The notes beneath the pieces were generated by a model that did not search any database, was not told the origin of the DNA, and saw only the letters and a list, made by a program, of their open reading frames with translations. Both the position numbers and the translations under genes were made by a program. Positions 27,166 through 39,000 of a stretch of 64,000 nt of DNA are shown in pieces; positions within the stretch are counted from its first letter, which is position 1, and every line of letters starts with the position of its first letter. The DNA lies in assembly GCA_947034885.2 (NCBI GenBank), contig OX344749.2, positions 45,227,682 to 45,291,681 on the forward strand, in the 5' to 3' direction. The DNA comes from Thuidium tamariscinum. Its lineage: Eukaryota; Streptophyta; Bryopsida; Hypnales; Thuidiaceae.

Positions 27166-27400
27166 AGCCACTGCAGGTTCCACTCAAACTGTTCAGAAAA
27201 TATTGGCCTGGCAGTGTGCCTTCAGTTGTGTATTGAATGAGCGGACTCTTGTTTGCCTTACGCCCGACTGAAAGCCCCACCAGAAATTCGCCCTTTCCAA
27301 GGAAATTCGAAATACGTGGCGGCCAAGCTGGAGCTGGGTGACTTCGCAAACTCAGTTCACCACAAGAAACAGAGAGTAAGATCAAGGCAGGCGAGGCTCT
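27166..27400 (+). repeat. Segment upstream of the right E1 gene
   Basis: Mirror of 12191-12425 and related to 21720-21945. It lies just 5' of the GC-rich leader of the E1 gene. Confidence 0.6.
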
Positions 27401-27656
27401 CACCGAGGGCAGACGAAAGTGCAAAGCGGAAGCTTCTCGAGAGCTTGACCAGGGAGCTCTGGTGTAAATACTGTGACTACTGGGTCCCCAAATTAGGGTT
27501 CGGTCGCTCAGCCAATTCTAAACGTTACCTCCTAGCCAAGGGGCCAGCGCATTCCCGTTTGCCAAGTGACACTTCTCTTCGCTGCGGGCGCGCGAGTGAG
27601 CGGAGCGAGGCTCCAGTTGTTGCTGCTGCTGCGGAGCTTTCGATCGTCGTCGCCAG

Positions 27657-28134
27657 GTACGCTGCCGCGTCTGTCGTGGTTGAATTCCATTTTTTTCCAG
27701 TGCGCTGTCGAATGAGGAGGCCGATTATCGAGATTCCTCGAGGCGTTTGGATCGTGTGTGTGTGATCATTCGTGATTGCTTCCGTTTGATGCGTGTGTGA
27801 TGTGTCCGTGTTCGAATTGGGCGGCTTGGTTCGATGGACGGAGCGGGTTGCTAGTATTTGGAACCGGGGTTTGTGAAACCCTAATTTTGACGTTTCGTTC
27901 TTCGTGGAGTGCCTGTGTGGTGGTGTCGTGCGGTCGCCTGCTTCGTGGTTGAGTTGGTGGCGCACGCCGCGGTGATTTTGATACGCGCGGTATCGTTGGC
28001 GGGATTTGCATGTCGTGTGAGTTTTAGTTCTGGTTTCCCGGATTCCGTCTTCCCGGGCCCCCGGGACGCCTTCTTCTCCACTAGCCATGCACCTGACGGT
28101 TTGCGCGTGCTGAATCTCTGTTGTGTGGGTGCAG
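27657..28134 (+). other. Putative 5' UTR intron of the right E1 gene
   Basis: CGCCAG followed by GTACGC gives a donor at 27657, and a TGTGGGTGCAG acceptor ends at 28134. The stretch is T/G-rich with stops in all frames, and the leader on both sides is GC-rich. It is predicted from splice motifs alone; the start codon at 28285 follows in the next exon. Confidence 0.45.
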
Positions 28135-28284
28135 GGTTGAGGATTCGGAGTCGGAGGGTCGATGGTGTGTAGGGTTTGACGGGTCTGGGAAAGCCCGTCG
28201 CGCTTGCTTGCCATTGGGATCGCGGCATGCGTGAGAGCGTGGAAGTCCCAGGAGAAGGCGTGGTCTTTTCCGCCGTCTTGCTAC

Positions 28285-31200
28285 ATGCTGCCTAAAAAGA
28301 GAGACCCTGTGGAGGCAGAGTTGGGGAGCGACTTGAGCTTGCTGAAGAACCATCGCGTGGAGTCCTCCCCGAGCGGGAGCGTGGTCGGCGTGGCCAAGGC
28401 TCAGCACTCCATCGTCATGGCGCCGGCCAAGAGCAGCGGCCCCATGGAGGTGGAGATCGACGAGGATCTGCACAGCCGGCAGCTGGCCGTGTACGGTCGG
28501 GAGACGATGCGTCGGCTGTTCGGCGCTCACGTGCTGGTGTCCGGTCTGCAGGGCCTGGGCGTGGAGGTGGCGAAGAACGTGATCCTGGCCGGCGTGAAGT
28601 CCGTCACGCTGCACGACAGCGGGAGCGTGGAGCTGTGGGACCTGTCTTCGCAGTTTTATCTGACGGAGTCCGACGTGGGTAAGAACCGTGCTTTGGCGTG
28701 CGCGGAGAAGCTGAAGGAATTGAACACGGCGGTGTTGGTGACGACCAGCACGGGCGAGTTGACGGATGAGTTGCTGTCCGCCCACCAGGTGGTGGTTTTG
28801 ACTGACGTTTCTTTGGAGAAGGCTGTGGAGATCGACGATTTCTGCCACCGGCAGGAGCCTGCGATCGCGTTCATCAAGGCGGACATCCGCGGCGTGTTCG
28901 GGTCCGTGTTCTGCGACTTCGGTCCTTCTTTCACCGTGGTGGATGTGGACGGCGAGGAGCCCCACACGGGGATCATCGCGTCCATCAGCAACGACCATCC
29001 GGCGCTGGTGACTTGCGTGGACGACGAGCGTGTGGAATTGCAGGACGGTGACCTTGTGGTTTTCTCCGAGGTGCATGGGATGCGCGAGCTGAACGACGGG
29101 AAGCCTCGTCGCGTGAAGGGGACGCGTCCGTATTCTTTTCTGTTGGAGGAGGATACGAGCGGTTACGGTTCTTACGAGAAGGGCGGCATTGTGACCCAGG
29201 TGAAGCTTCCGAAGGTGCTGAAGTTCCGTCCTCTTCGCGAGGCGTTGGAGAGTCCCGGCGAGTTTCTGCTGAGCGACTTCGCGAAGTTCGATCGTCCTCC
29301 TTTGCTGCATGTGGCGTTCCAGGCTTTGGATGCGTTCCGTGCGGAGAGCGGTCGTTTTCCTGCACCGGCGTCCGACTCGGATGGCAGCCGCTTGGTGTCG
29401 ATCGCGCACCGTATCAACGAGGGTCTGCCCATCGACCAGAAGGTGGAGAGCATCGACGAGTCCGTGGTGAGGCTTTTGGGCAGCGGTTCCCGAGCGGTGT
29501 TGAGTCCGATGGCTGCGATGTTCGGCGGCATTGTGGGTCAGGAGGTGGTGAAGGCTTGCTCCGGCAAGTTCCATCCTCTGTTCCAGTTCTTTTACTTCGA
29601 CTCGGTGGAGTCTCTTCCTTTGGAGCCCCTGACTCCCGAGGACGTGAAGCCTTTGAATGGTCGTTACGATGCGCAGATCGCGGTGTTCGGTTCCAAGTTG
29701 CAGCAGAAGCTGGAGGAGTCTAAGCTTTTTCTGGTGGGTGCGGGTGCGCTGGGTTGCGAGTTTCTGAAGAACCTGGCCCTGATGGGTGTGGCTTGTGGTC
29801 CGCAAGGCAGTCTGACCGTGACGGACGACGACGTGATCGAGAAGAGCAACCTGAGCCGTCAGTTCCTTTTCCGCGACTGGAACATCGGTCAGGCGAAGTC
29901 GACGGTGGCGTCGTCGTCAGCCGCAGCCATCAACCCTTCTTTTCGTGCGGTGGCGTTGCAGAATCGCGTGAGTCCGAACACGGAGAACGTGTTCGACGAC
30001 ACGTTTTGGGGTGGCCTGGACTTGGTGGTGAACGCTTTGGACAACGTGAACGCGCGTTTGTACATCGACTCTCGGTGCGTGTACTTCCAGAAGCCTTTGC
30101 TGGAGTCGGGTACGTTGGGCACGAAGTGCAACACGCAGGTGGTGATCCCGAATCTGACGGAGAATTACGGCGCTTCGCGCGACCCTCCCGAGAAGCAGGC
30201 GCCGATGTGCACGGTGCATTCGTTTCCTCACAACATCGACCATTGTCTGACTTGGGCGCGTTCGGAGTTCGAAGGTTTGCTGGAGAAGACCCCCGCGGAG
30301 GCGAACGCGTTTTTGTCGAAACCGGAGGAGTACAAGAGCTCTGTGAAGAACGCCGGTGACGCCCAAGCGCGTGAGCTTTTGGAGCGCGTGGTGGAGTGCT
30401 TGGTGACGGAGCGTTGCACGACGTTCGAGGAGTGCATTACGTGGGCGCGCGCTCGCTTCGAGGACTATTTCGCGAACCGAGTGAAGCAGCTGACGTTCAC
30501 GTTCCCCGAGGATGCCACGACGAGCAGCGGTTTGCCGTTTTGGTCGGCCCCGAAGCGTTTCCCGAAGCCTCTGCAGTTCACGTCGTCGGACCCTTCGTAC
30601 CTGTCTTTCGTGGCTTCGGCCGCGATTTTGCGCGCCACCACTTACGGTATCTCGGTTCCCGCGTGGGCTTACGATGCGAAGCAGATGTCGGAGGCCGTGG
30701 ACCGTGTGAAGCTCCCCGAGTTCGCTCCGAAGCAGGGCGTGAGGATCGTGACCGACGAGAAGGCGACGACTCTGCACCCGTCGACGCTGGACGACGATTC
30801 CCAGATCGAGGTTTTGATCAGCGCTCTGGAGGAGGGCGTGAAGAAGCTTCCCGGCGGTTTCAAGATGAATCCCGTGACGTTCGAGAAGGACGACGACACG
30901 AACTTCCACATGGACCTGATCGCCGGTCTGGCGAACATGCGCGCGCGGAACTACAGCGTCCCCGAGGTGGACAAGCTGAAGGCGAAGTTCATCGCCGGTC
31001 GCATCATTCCTGCGATCGCGACGACCACGGCGATGGCCACGGGGCTGGTGTGCTTGGAGCTGTACAAGGCCATCTCGGGTCACCCTGTGGAGCGTTACCG
31101 GAACACGTTCGCGAATTTGGCGCTCCCCCTGTTTTCGATGGCGGAGCCCGTGCCTCCGAAGTCTTTCTCGCACCAAGAGCTGAAGTGGTCGATTTGGGAC

Positions 31201-31482
31201 CGTTGGATCATTTCCGGCGACCTGACTCTGAAGCAGTTGTTGGAATGGTTCGAAGCGCGGGGTTTGACTGCGTACAGCATTTCTTGTGGCCAGTCTTTAT
31301 TGTACAACAACATTTTCCCGAAGCACCGCGAGCGGATGGGCAAGAAGGTGTCGGACCTGGCGAGGGACATCGCGAAAGTGGATGTTCCCCCGAACCGTCG
31401 GCATTTCGACATCGTGGTCGCGTGCGAGGATGACGAAGGGGAAGATCTGGACGTGCCGCTGGTGTCCATCCAGTTCCGGTGA
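28285..31482 (+). CDS. UBA1: Ubiquitin-activating enzyme E1 (right copy)
   Basis: The encoded 1065-residue E1 is identical to that of the left copy and uncoupled from any neighbour. The ATG at 28285 is chosen because MLPKKR is the plant-type N-terminus. The adenylation loop GAGALG is encoded at 29737-29754, the catalytic cysteine codon (C642) at 30208-30210, and the stop is at 31480. Upstream lies a GC-rich leader with a probable intron; downstream is a T/C-rich 3' flank without a poly-A tract, so there is no sign of a retrocopy tail. Because both arms contain the leader and flank, both copies could be expressed from the same promoter sequence. Confidence 0.97.
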   Translation: MLPKKRDPVEAELGSDLSLLKNHRVESSPSGSVVGVAKAQHSIVMAPAKSSGPMEVEIDEDLHSRQLAVYGRETMRRLFGAHVLVSGLQGLGVEVAKNVILAGVKSVTLHDSGSVELWDLSSQFYLTESDVGKNRALACAEKLKELNTAVLVTTSTGELTDELLSAHQVVVLTDVSLEKAVEIDDFCHRQEPAIAFIKADIRGVFGSVFCDFGPSFTVVDVDGEEPHTGIIASISNDHPALVTCVDDERVELQDGDLVVFSEVHGMRELNDGKPRRVKGTRPYSFLLEEDTSGYGSYEKGGIVTQVKLPKVLKFRPLREALESPGEFLLSDFAKFDRPPLLHVAFQALDAFRAESGRFPAPASDSDGSRLVSIAHRINEGLPIDQKVESIDESVVRLLGSGSRAVLSPMAAMFGGIVGQEVVKACSGKFHPLFQFFYFDSVESLPLEPLTPEDVKPLNGRYDAQIAVFGSKLQQKLEESKLFLVGAGALGCEFLKNLALMGVACGPQGSLTVTDDDVIEKSNLSRQFLFRDWNIGQAKSTVASSSAAAINPSFRAVALQNRVSPNTENVFDDTFWGGLDLVVNALDNVNARLYIDSRCVYFQKPLLESGTLGTKCNTQVVIPNLTENYGASRDPPEKQAPMCTVHSFPHNIDHCLTWARSEFEGLLEKTPAEANAFLSKPEEYKSSVKNAGDAQARELLERVVECLVTERCTTFEECITWARARFEDYFANRVKQLTFTFPEDATTSSGLPFWSAPKRFPKPLQFTSSDPSYLSFVASAAILRATTYGISVPAWAYDAKQMSEAVDRVKLPEFAPKQGVRIVTDEKATTLHPSTLDDDSQIEVLISALEEGVKKLPGGFKMNPVTFEKDDDTNFHMDLIAGLANMRARNYSVPEVDKLKAKFIAGRIIPAIATTTAMATGLVCLELYKAISGHPVERYRNTFANLALPLFSMAEPVPPKSFSHQELKWSIWDRWIISGDLTLKQLLEWFEARGLTAYSISCGQSLLYNNIFPKHRERMGKKVSDLARDIAKVDVPPNRRHFDIVVACEDDEGEDLDVPLVSIQFR

Positions 31483-31972
31483 AGCTTCGGTTCTTTTGTT
31501 TTCTTCTTGTTTCATGTCCCCCCCCTTTCCTTTCCTTGCCTTGCTCCCGACAGGCTTGTCCATAGTAGTCCAACTTAGGAATCGTTTGTATACGGCTTGA
31601 GGCCCTGATTGGCGGTGCCTGTGCTTCACCGTGGTGGATGGAGGTGGCCGTCGTAGAACCCATTGTTGCCAGCGGCGAATGAGCGTCGGAGCTGGCACTA
31701 GTTACTATCATACAATTGACTATAGAGAATATACCGGCCTCTTTGAGTGGCATTGGTTGCCCAATCTAAAGTTTGAACCTGTATCAAATCGCAATGCTGC
31801 AGCAATGCCTCTTGTCATTGCTGTTTTCTCATGTCTTTTGTGTTTCCTATCCCATGCCATTGTCGGCGATCAGTTGTCAGCTTCGATGTATTTGTTTATT
31901 GTGTACTGTGTCCGTGTTTGATTATTTTGTTTTGTTTCTGTTTATATCTCACTTGGATGCCGTCATCAAATA

Positions 31973-32062
31973 CTCCCTCTGTCCCACTGAAAGCTTCCTA
32001 TTTAGGCTGATGTAAAGTCTTTGCAGGAAGAATTTGGGAAGCTTTTAGTGGGACAGAGGGAG
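31973..32062. mobile_element. Stowaway MITE (Tc1/mariner type)
   Basis: 90 bp with ends CTCCCTCTGTCCCACT and its inverted partner (24 bp repeat, one mismatch), flanked by TA on both sides (31971-31972 and 32063-32064). CTCCCTCYGTCCC is the Stowaway signature. It lies 46 bp outside the right arm border and is absent from the left side. Confidence 0.9.
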
Positions 32063-32064
32063 TA

Positions 32065-33254
32065 TTCTCTTTTGATCTTGGCTGATGCCGGCGGACACCT
32101 ACTCAGGTGTCTGAAAGTTGCTCTCTCCTAATCAGATTTTCTGTTGGTTTAGTTCGCCCGGAGATTAGCACCCCTCCTGAGATTTTCTTCTTGCCGAAAG
32201 TGACGTGTGGGGTGGAGCCTTGTGAATCAGTGGGCTGACGCCAATGCTGCATGCTTCTTTGACCTGTCCGCAATGTTAAGATGGATAGGGCAGCAGGTTC
32301 GCTTTGTGTCGGGAATTTCATGGGTTTAGTCGTTGGGTCCAGTCGAAATTTTGGGCAAGCTGCCCGTGAATTGTGAGGTAGTGGAATTGGGGAAAAACCC
32401 GTTTCCAATTTGAAAACATTAGAAAAATAACGGTGGAAAAGTTTCTCATTTTAGGATGACACCAGCAAATAAGTTGTCTTTGACTATTCTAGAGTGCTAT
32501 GCGGAATAAATGTGCTTTGTACATTTTGACAGAATTGGGTGAGAGTTAAGTTAACAACCACCTAGCTTATGCAATTTCTTTGACTTTGTGAACTTGTTTT
32601 GTTGAATTTTGAATGGCCAACATTGAGAATATTGTGCTTCATTCGCTTAAATCTTGGGAACAATCATCACTCAATTTCTTTCTCATGTTCTTGGTAGCAA
32701 TTGAACTACATAAAATTGATGCGCACTTGCAGATAATGTTGTATACTATGTCATGTAATGTCATTACCAAATATACAACGCTAAATGTAAAAGGCATTTC
32801 TATCTTAGAGCTTTATTCCACTTTTATAGTGCTAAGAAAGGTTGGCATAAGGGCAAAACACCCATTCCTGCACCAGTTCTTTATAGAGGACTGTAAATTC
32901 ATCCAAATGTGTCAATAGACTTTTCTTAATGTGTTTGTCACATGTATGATTGTAATTTGATGACACAACTGAAGGACTCATAGGGAAATTTGGTTGACTG
33001 AGTGTTGATTTTTGCAGGGTTTAGTTTTGGAGCACCTACAGGACGGTTCCACAAGTCTAGGGAGACAACACTTTGAAAATTTGCAGAAATTACATATTGT
33101 ATCTGAAAAATCTAATTTTTTTTTCAATATTCATGATTTTCACTCGCTAATACTAGAAAATTTTCATTTTTAGAAAACAGTACCTCCAACTATGCTGAAT
33201 TCCTTATTTGGACGGTTTTAGATGTTTCCACTGTAAAGAGTCCCACTTTTCCAC
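32065..33254. other. Intergenic DNA
   Basis: No gene or repeat that I can support; a 101-codon minus-strand ORF near 32100-32400 has no recognised motif. Confidence 0.45.
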
Positions 33255-33450
33255 CACTATAAGAAACTTGTGTTTTAGATGACGGATTTTAGGTGACATC
33301 CAATGATGCAACCCGTGTTTTTATGTTCAAACTAACGTTCGCCATAACATCAAGATGTTATGGCGGACGTTAGTTTGAACATAAAAACACGGGTTGCATC
33401 ATTGGATGTCACCTAAAATCCGTCATCTAAAACACAAGTTTCTTATAGTG
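33255..33450. mobile_element. CACTA-type hairpin MITE
   Basis: A 196 bp near-perfect palindrome starting CACTATAAGAAACTTGTG and ending with its inverse. It is flanked by the 3 bp duplication CAC (33252-33254 and 33451-33453). The arms differ at one base near the centre and leave a loop of about 2 nt. CACTA ends and a 3 bp duplication define the superfamily. It has no coding capacity. Confidence 0.88.
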
Positions 33451-33899
33451 CACGCAGCTAGCTATTGAGAATCTGCCATATCAGCTTCAAAATCCTACTA
33501 TACCATTATGGATATGACAATTGTGACGATTCAAAAGTATCAAGTAAGATCGATCCAATGCAACTGCAATTGTGACAGTATGCCTATCCATCAAATTCAT
33601 AACGCACGTTTATATTTGAACGTTTTTGTTCCCAAAAGGCCCTCAAGAATGTGTCTTGAGTTACAAAACTGTCCACCAGTATTGGAACTATTGTCCCCGC
33701 TCGAATTAATAAAGCTAAAAAAATCACATGTTCCAAGACACTACAAGTTGCAATTTCTCTATTTTAAACAAAGAATTTTCATCGCCAGAGTATAGTACAA
33801 AAATAACAGCGTCCATTGGCTTCAATACAGTACAATACCTCTCAAATGAACATGGTTTTCCATCGATTTCAGTCTAATTACAAGTTACAATCAAATGTC

Positions 33900-35668
33900 C
33901 TACAAATCTCCTCTCTGCACTTGCGGAGCCGGAGCAAAAACCCGTTGTAAAACATCTTTTACCATCTTGACAATCGCCTCCAGATCGGTTGGACCCAACC
34001 GTAGAACGTCTCGCAACAAGTCTCCCTCTAAAACCTCTCGTTGAATTGCCAGCACAAAGTTCCGGATTGCACCCTGTTCCAAAACATCGACGCACCATGA
34101 CTTCAATGTTATTTTGATGCTCCCAAGGTTAATAGGCAGCGTCTCAAAAAGGCCACACAAAAGTAAAGAGGTATCAAAAGAAACAGGTTTCTATAAAAGA
34201 TAAAAACGAAAGCAGGTAGGGGAGAGAACGAAGAGGTGGAACTACTCACATCAATGTCAAAAATCGAGAGTAAGTTGCCCAATGCGGACTTTGCGACGGC
34301 AAAAGCTCTGGAGTAATTTCTGGCCAGCCACTGCAGGCGTTCATTGTCAGATCCAAGCTGGGTCAGCTCCTGTACGATGGACGAAAGGTCAGAAAGATGA
34401 CCCATGGCTTGGGAAACTCCTATTCCCCGGGACGCAGATTGCGAGAAGAAGTAGTTTGTGACGTAGTCCCAACTCATTGTGCCTACGCCAGTCCACCACT
34501 GCAAACTATTCCCAAGCGTAGTCGCTATGCTTCTGGCTCTCTCTGCACCTGAAGCACAGACAACATGATTTGACGAGTTAGTGATGGGAGCAGTATTAGC
34601 AAGATTTTCTCACCGGGCATACGGTCATAGCAAATTTGTCTATGACATGAAGTTCAAGAACACCCTGCACCCTCTGAAACGGGATGAAAATAAACCAAAA
34701 AACTGACACCTTGATTTGGAAGCACTCCCTGAATTGGCGTGCAATAAACATCCCTGACAATTCGTTGTGCAACGTAAACTCAGTTTGAACAACTGAGACC
34801 TCAAACCAATAAGTCATTGTCTTCACAGGTGAGCACTTGTGTCTAATTTTGCTTTAACTTTGCTTGACTTGCTCTAATTTGGCATGAACACGCGCTATTG
34901 TTGCGACTAGTATTCAAGAATGTTAAGTACTACATCGAAAACGTGGTACATAATCCAGGCGCACTCACTTCACTCCAATTCAATCTCTCGAAATGTCAAT
35001 ACTCTATCAAGCAAACATTATCCCTAAATTTACAGCAACACATAGCACATTGACGTCGAAAATAGAGGCAGCGGAACCGAAAATACAGAATGGGCAGAAT
35101 GGTCACAGCAAATCCCTAAACAAAACCAAAGCAATCATTCCTCTCAAACCGACACCAAAAATCATCCAACATTCAAAAACGAGTGGAATATCCCAATCAA
35201 AAAAACTCCAAACCCTAATTCTCTGAAACCCCGATCAATCAAAACGGTTCGAACAAGCCCAATTACCAGCATGATCCCCCGCGCTACGCGTGCCAGAAGC
35301 GATCCGAGTGAAGAGCGATTGCAAGGCGACTCAAAATTTCCGAAAAAAACAACACTCCAAACCTCCAAACCCTAAACTCTCACTAACTCCTAAAACCCCG
35401 AAACAATCAAAACGGTTCAAACAAAGCCATTACCAGCATGATCCCCGCGCGCGACGCGTGCTGAAGCGAGTCGCGTGAAGAGCGATTGCAAGGCGATGGA
35501 GAGCGAGCTAAGAGTGGCAATTATCGCCGCTGGAGCAGCCCAAGCCGCACCCACAGCAGCATTTGGACCACCTACGCTGTCGGTGCCAGTGTTTGCAGAG
35601 ACGGAGATCGGAAGAAGCACCAAGCCCAGCGGCAGCAGCAACAACAGGGGCGCAGCAAGTCGTCGCAT
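33900..35668 (-). CDS. Unrecognised 274-residue protein with a signal-type N-terminus, three exons
   Basis: Proposed exons are 35668-35434, 34548-34250 and 34190-33900 (stop at 33902-33900). They join in phase with GT/AG borders and total 825 nt. The N-terminus MRRLAAPLLLLLPLGLVLLP then ISVSA looks like a signal peptide or membrane anchor, with a second weak hydrophobic stretch (AAPAAIIATLSSLSIAL). The middle exon holds SMSWDYVTNYFF-like aromatic sequence, then GHLSDLSSIVQELTQLGSDN, a helical region. The last exon ends DLEAIVKMVKDVLQRVFAP. I do not recognise the family. Support that it is real: clean splice phases, and a later duplicate of its 3' exon. The exact acceptor of exon 3 could instead be about 50 nt further in, also in frame. 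Confidence 0.6.
35217..35496. repeat. Tandem duplication of the exon 1 end of the unrecognised gene
   Basis: 35217-35330 and 35388-35496 share CGGTTC-AACA-AGCC, TTACCAGCATGATCCCC and GAAGAGCGATTGCAAGGCGA. The unit contains the end of exon 1 and its splice donor, so a second potential donor lies inside the intron. Identity is about 85-90% by eye. Confidence 0.65.
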
Positions 35669-36022
35669 CGTGGAAGCCACTTGCAAGCCAAACTTTCAAC
35701 AATGGTGAGTTCTCGAAGCGAATTCGAAGGGGAGTAATTGGAGAATTGGGTTGCGGTGGAAGTAGAAGATGGATTGCGGAAAGGAGTGGGTTGTTGTGGG
35801 ATTTGGGGAAGGATTTGAATTTGGTGAGTGTCGGTGGAAATGTCGCGTGGACGACGGTGGCGCGGGACACGCGTCTGGTTCTCGTTCGTTGGTTTTAGAC
35901 TGGGAAATGGCGGTCTTCCGAACTTGCAGTGCACCACACTCTTGCTCTGCCCTGAACTCAAGAGCCGAGCTAAGGTAGCAACACCCATAACTGTCAAGCT
36001 AATTATAAACAATTTAGCATAG

Positions 36023-39000
36023 TTGGAGGTATTTTTTTAGATAAGATAAAAATATTTTTAATATATTAGTAATTGAAAATTATAAATTTTCAAAAAAATT
36101 ATAAATTTTGGATAAGGCATCTAATTTCTATGAATTTTTAAAGAGAAACTCCCAAGGGCATCTTAAATCGGACTTTAGTGAAGTTATCTTGATTTTCACA
36201 CCAAAATTTTAAAAAATCATATCCCACCAACAACAATTAAGCATGGTGATGGTTTCAAGATATTCTTAGGGATACTTTAACAATGTCAAAGAATGGGTAC
36301 ACTAATGGTTATGGGTATTGCAAACTTAGATGCGGATTTAGTAAAGATGAAATTTACTAATAATTGGTAGGATTGCCCCCCCTAAAAAATTGAACTTTTA
36401 TCTCACTTATTAATGGTGAACTTCACAAGCCCCAACTCCACAAGTAATTTGACTTTAAGCCATGTAGAATCTATTCATTTCAAGAGCCAAATTGAATTCC
36501 AAAAAGCCAATCCAAGTGACACCTACACTACATTACTTTGTAAAAAGGAAGAGTAAATTGTTGCACACTCTAGTCTACAAGTATTGTAACATCTATATTA
36601 TAAATGATGAATGGATGATGAAAAGAAGGTTTCAAATTGATGTTTTGTCCAAATTCTTTCTCACTCATTCAAAGTTATGTTTGAATTTTCAAAAGATAAT
36701 CATTCTTTGTGACTAAGTTGAATACATTGAGGCAAATGATATATTTATATGAAAAATATATATAAGCAAAAAAAGGCAAAAAAATATGAAATTTAAAAAA
36801 ATAATAAAAAAATAAAAATAAGGCATTGATGGATTAATCTTTAACTATAGGGCCTTATTACAAAGGTAGCTATCCCAATATCAATTTCTAAGATAAATAG
36901 ATGTATTTTTCATTCTACTATTTTCATAGAAGTCTTTCATCAAATATTAGTCTTGCAAGTCCTTATATGAGATTAGAATAGATATCTTAATGTAGGTAAA
37001 ATGGTTACTTTGCTTCTATACAATGGTATAAAAATCTCATTTGTTTTCCATGCAAGACAAATTTTTAAGAAGGTAAGAGAAATCATAAAATTTGATTTCT
37101 AAATAAAAGTATAAATTTGTTATGAACTATTGAAATTATGCCACTATCGAAATCACGGCACAATTACCCTAAGATTGAGAACCCTACCAAAAGCAGTACT
37201 GACAAAGTACATCATAGTTGTTATAGTACTTGTTGATACTAATTACAATGTATATTTTGGAATCCAAAGTTTTCATTATTTTTAATCAATTATTTTTTAT
37301 AGTAGTTCTATATTCAAATGGCAAAGCTTTTTATTGTGGTCATTGACTTGCTCTATTATTGTCAATCAACACTTTATCTATAGCTATTATTCATTGAATT
37401 GCTGTTCAAATCTCAATTATTTAAGAATGTCTACTTTAAATGGAAGCCATGGCAAATGTGTATGTTTTTAAATCTATTTGGAATGTAAAAAGAGTCTTCA
37501 ATGGATTCATGTACTTTAATATTATGTATATATGCAATGATTGTATGCTAATTAAAGTGGATGATGAATGTTTTTAAGAATTTACTTTAGAAACTAGTAA
37601 AAAAAATGAAGAATATCCAACCATATTAAATATAGAATTTGTTCACATGTTGGAGAAGGATAATGACCTATTTAGAAACTATCCTATTAGTATAATAAGT
37701 TTATTCCAAGGGAAACGATCAAGTAGGAAATCTATGCTAAATGGACTAATATTTAAAATAGATGATACAATTCCAAAATAGAAAACCATGACACAATTTG
37801 GAAATTAGTAGCTACTCAAACTACAACGACATTGCACCTCCAATTTGATTCAAATTTTATAACCTCATAGAGTTTTCCAATTTGAATTCACTACTTCCAT
37901 ATATAGCTTCACACTGCACAAATTGGAATCACATACATGTCATTTACTAACATCCAACTTGAAAATTGCATCAATCACATATTCAAACAATTCCATGCAT
38001 CCCCAATTTGTATTATTCACAAGCAAACAATACCACACTGGCACATAGTCACCTAACTTGGGCATTAATTCAAATTGCATTCACTTCTCAAAAGATTTTA
38101 AAATCACAATCATTTATTCCACACAACACCAACTTGAATTTTAATCATCTCATATTAAGCCAATTGGTGAATAATTCACCATTATACAACTTAATCATCT
38201 CATCCTATTAGTTCTTTCTCCTCTTCAAGATCTCCAATTTGGAACTACAAACACCACACATTCATGATAATACACTCAGTGCACATACATACATCCCAAT
38301 TATGAAAACACAATTTTTTTTTTTTAATTACGTTGCACAATGGATTGGGACTCAATTAGAACTTCATCAGACAGTGAAAAACAACAAGAGAAAAATGGAC
38401 TTAATAGAGAATAAAAAATTGGCAGCTAGCATAGTAGATAAGATGATCTTTGTTAGATTTATCTTTCTAACTCAAAATACACCCGACTACTACATTGCTT
38501 GCATCCGCATATATGTGGAAAGGTTCACTCCAATTTTGTGACCCTAAAACAAGAGTTGTGACAAATTTTTCTTTTAATTTTATAAATGCCTAGATTGTTT
38601 ATTGAGTATATACATTTGTTGTGATATTTATAAGCTAAATTACAAAAGATTCAACAAAAATTATTAAAATTATTAACCTTTGAATTCCAAAGCTATAAAA
38701 CATAAAGTAATGTAAACTTTTTTAGAGTTTTAAGAAAATCACACATTTCAACAATTTTTTCTAAAAACTTTTGTATAACATCACAAAACAAATTTTTCTC
38801 TATAAGAAGTTATTTTAGTAATCATTTGAAGGCATCTTCATAATTTTTCAAACTTTTTATGTTATTTAATCATTAGTTGAAATTGTTTTCAAAGTTACCA
38901 TTTTTCCAACTAGGAAAATAAATTTTCAGAATGATATGTATTTGCACTCTTTGAAATATAGAATGATTGTAAGGAAGAATTTGAAAATTTTAGAGGACAA

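Larger units (their letters stand above)
21987..31926 (-). repeat. Right arm of the ~10 kb inverted repeat
   Basis: Inverted partner of 7664-17604. The inner end is abrupt at 21987 inside a CACTA element; the outer end frays between 31884 and 31926. It carries the second E1 gene. Confidence 0.95.

Noticed and set aside
7664-31926. Plastid-type inverted repeat
   Set aside because: Content is nuclear (E1, CACTA, MITEs), with no rRNA or plastid genes.
32103-32408. 101-codon minus-strand ORF
   Set aside because: No motif, no splice context and no homologue recognised.
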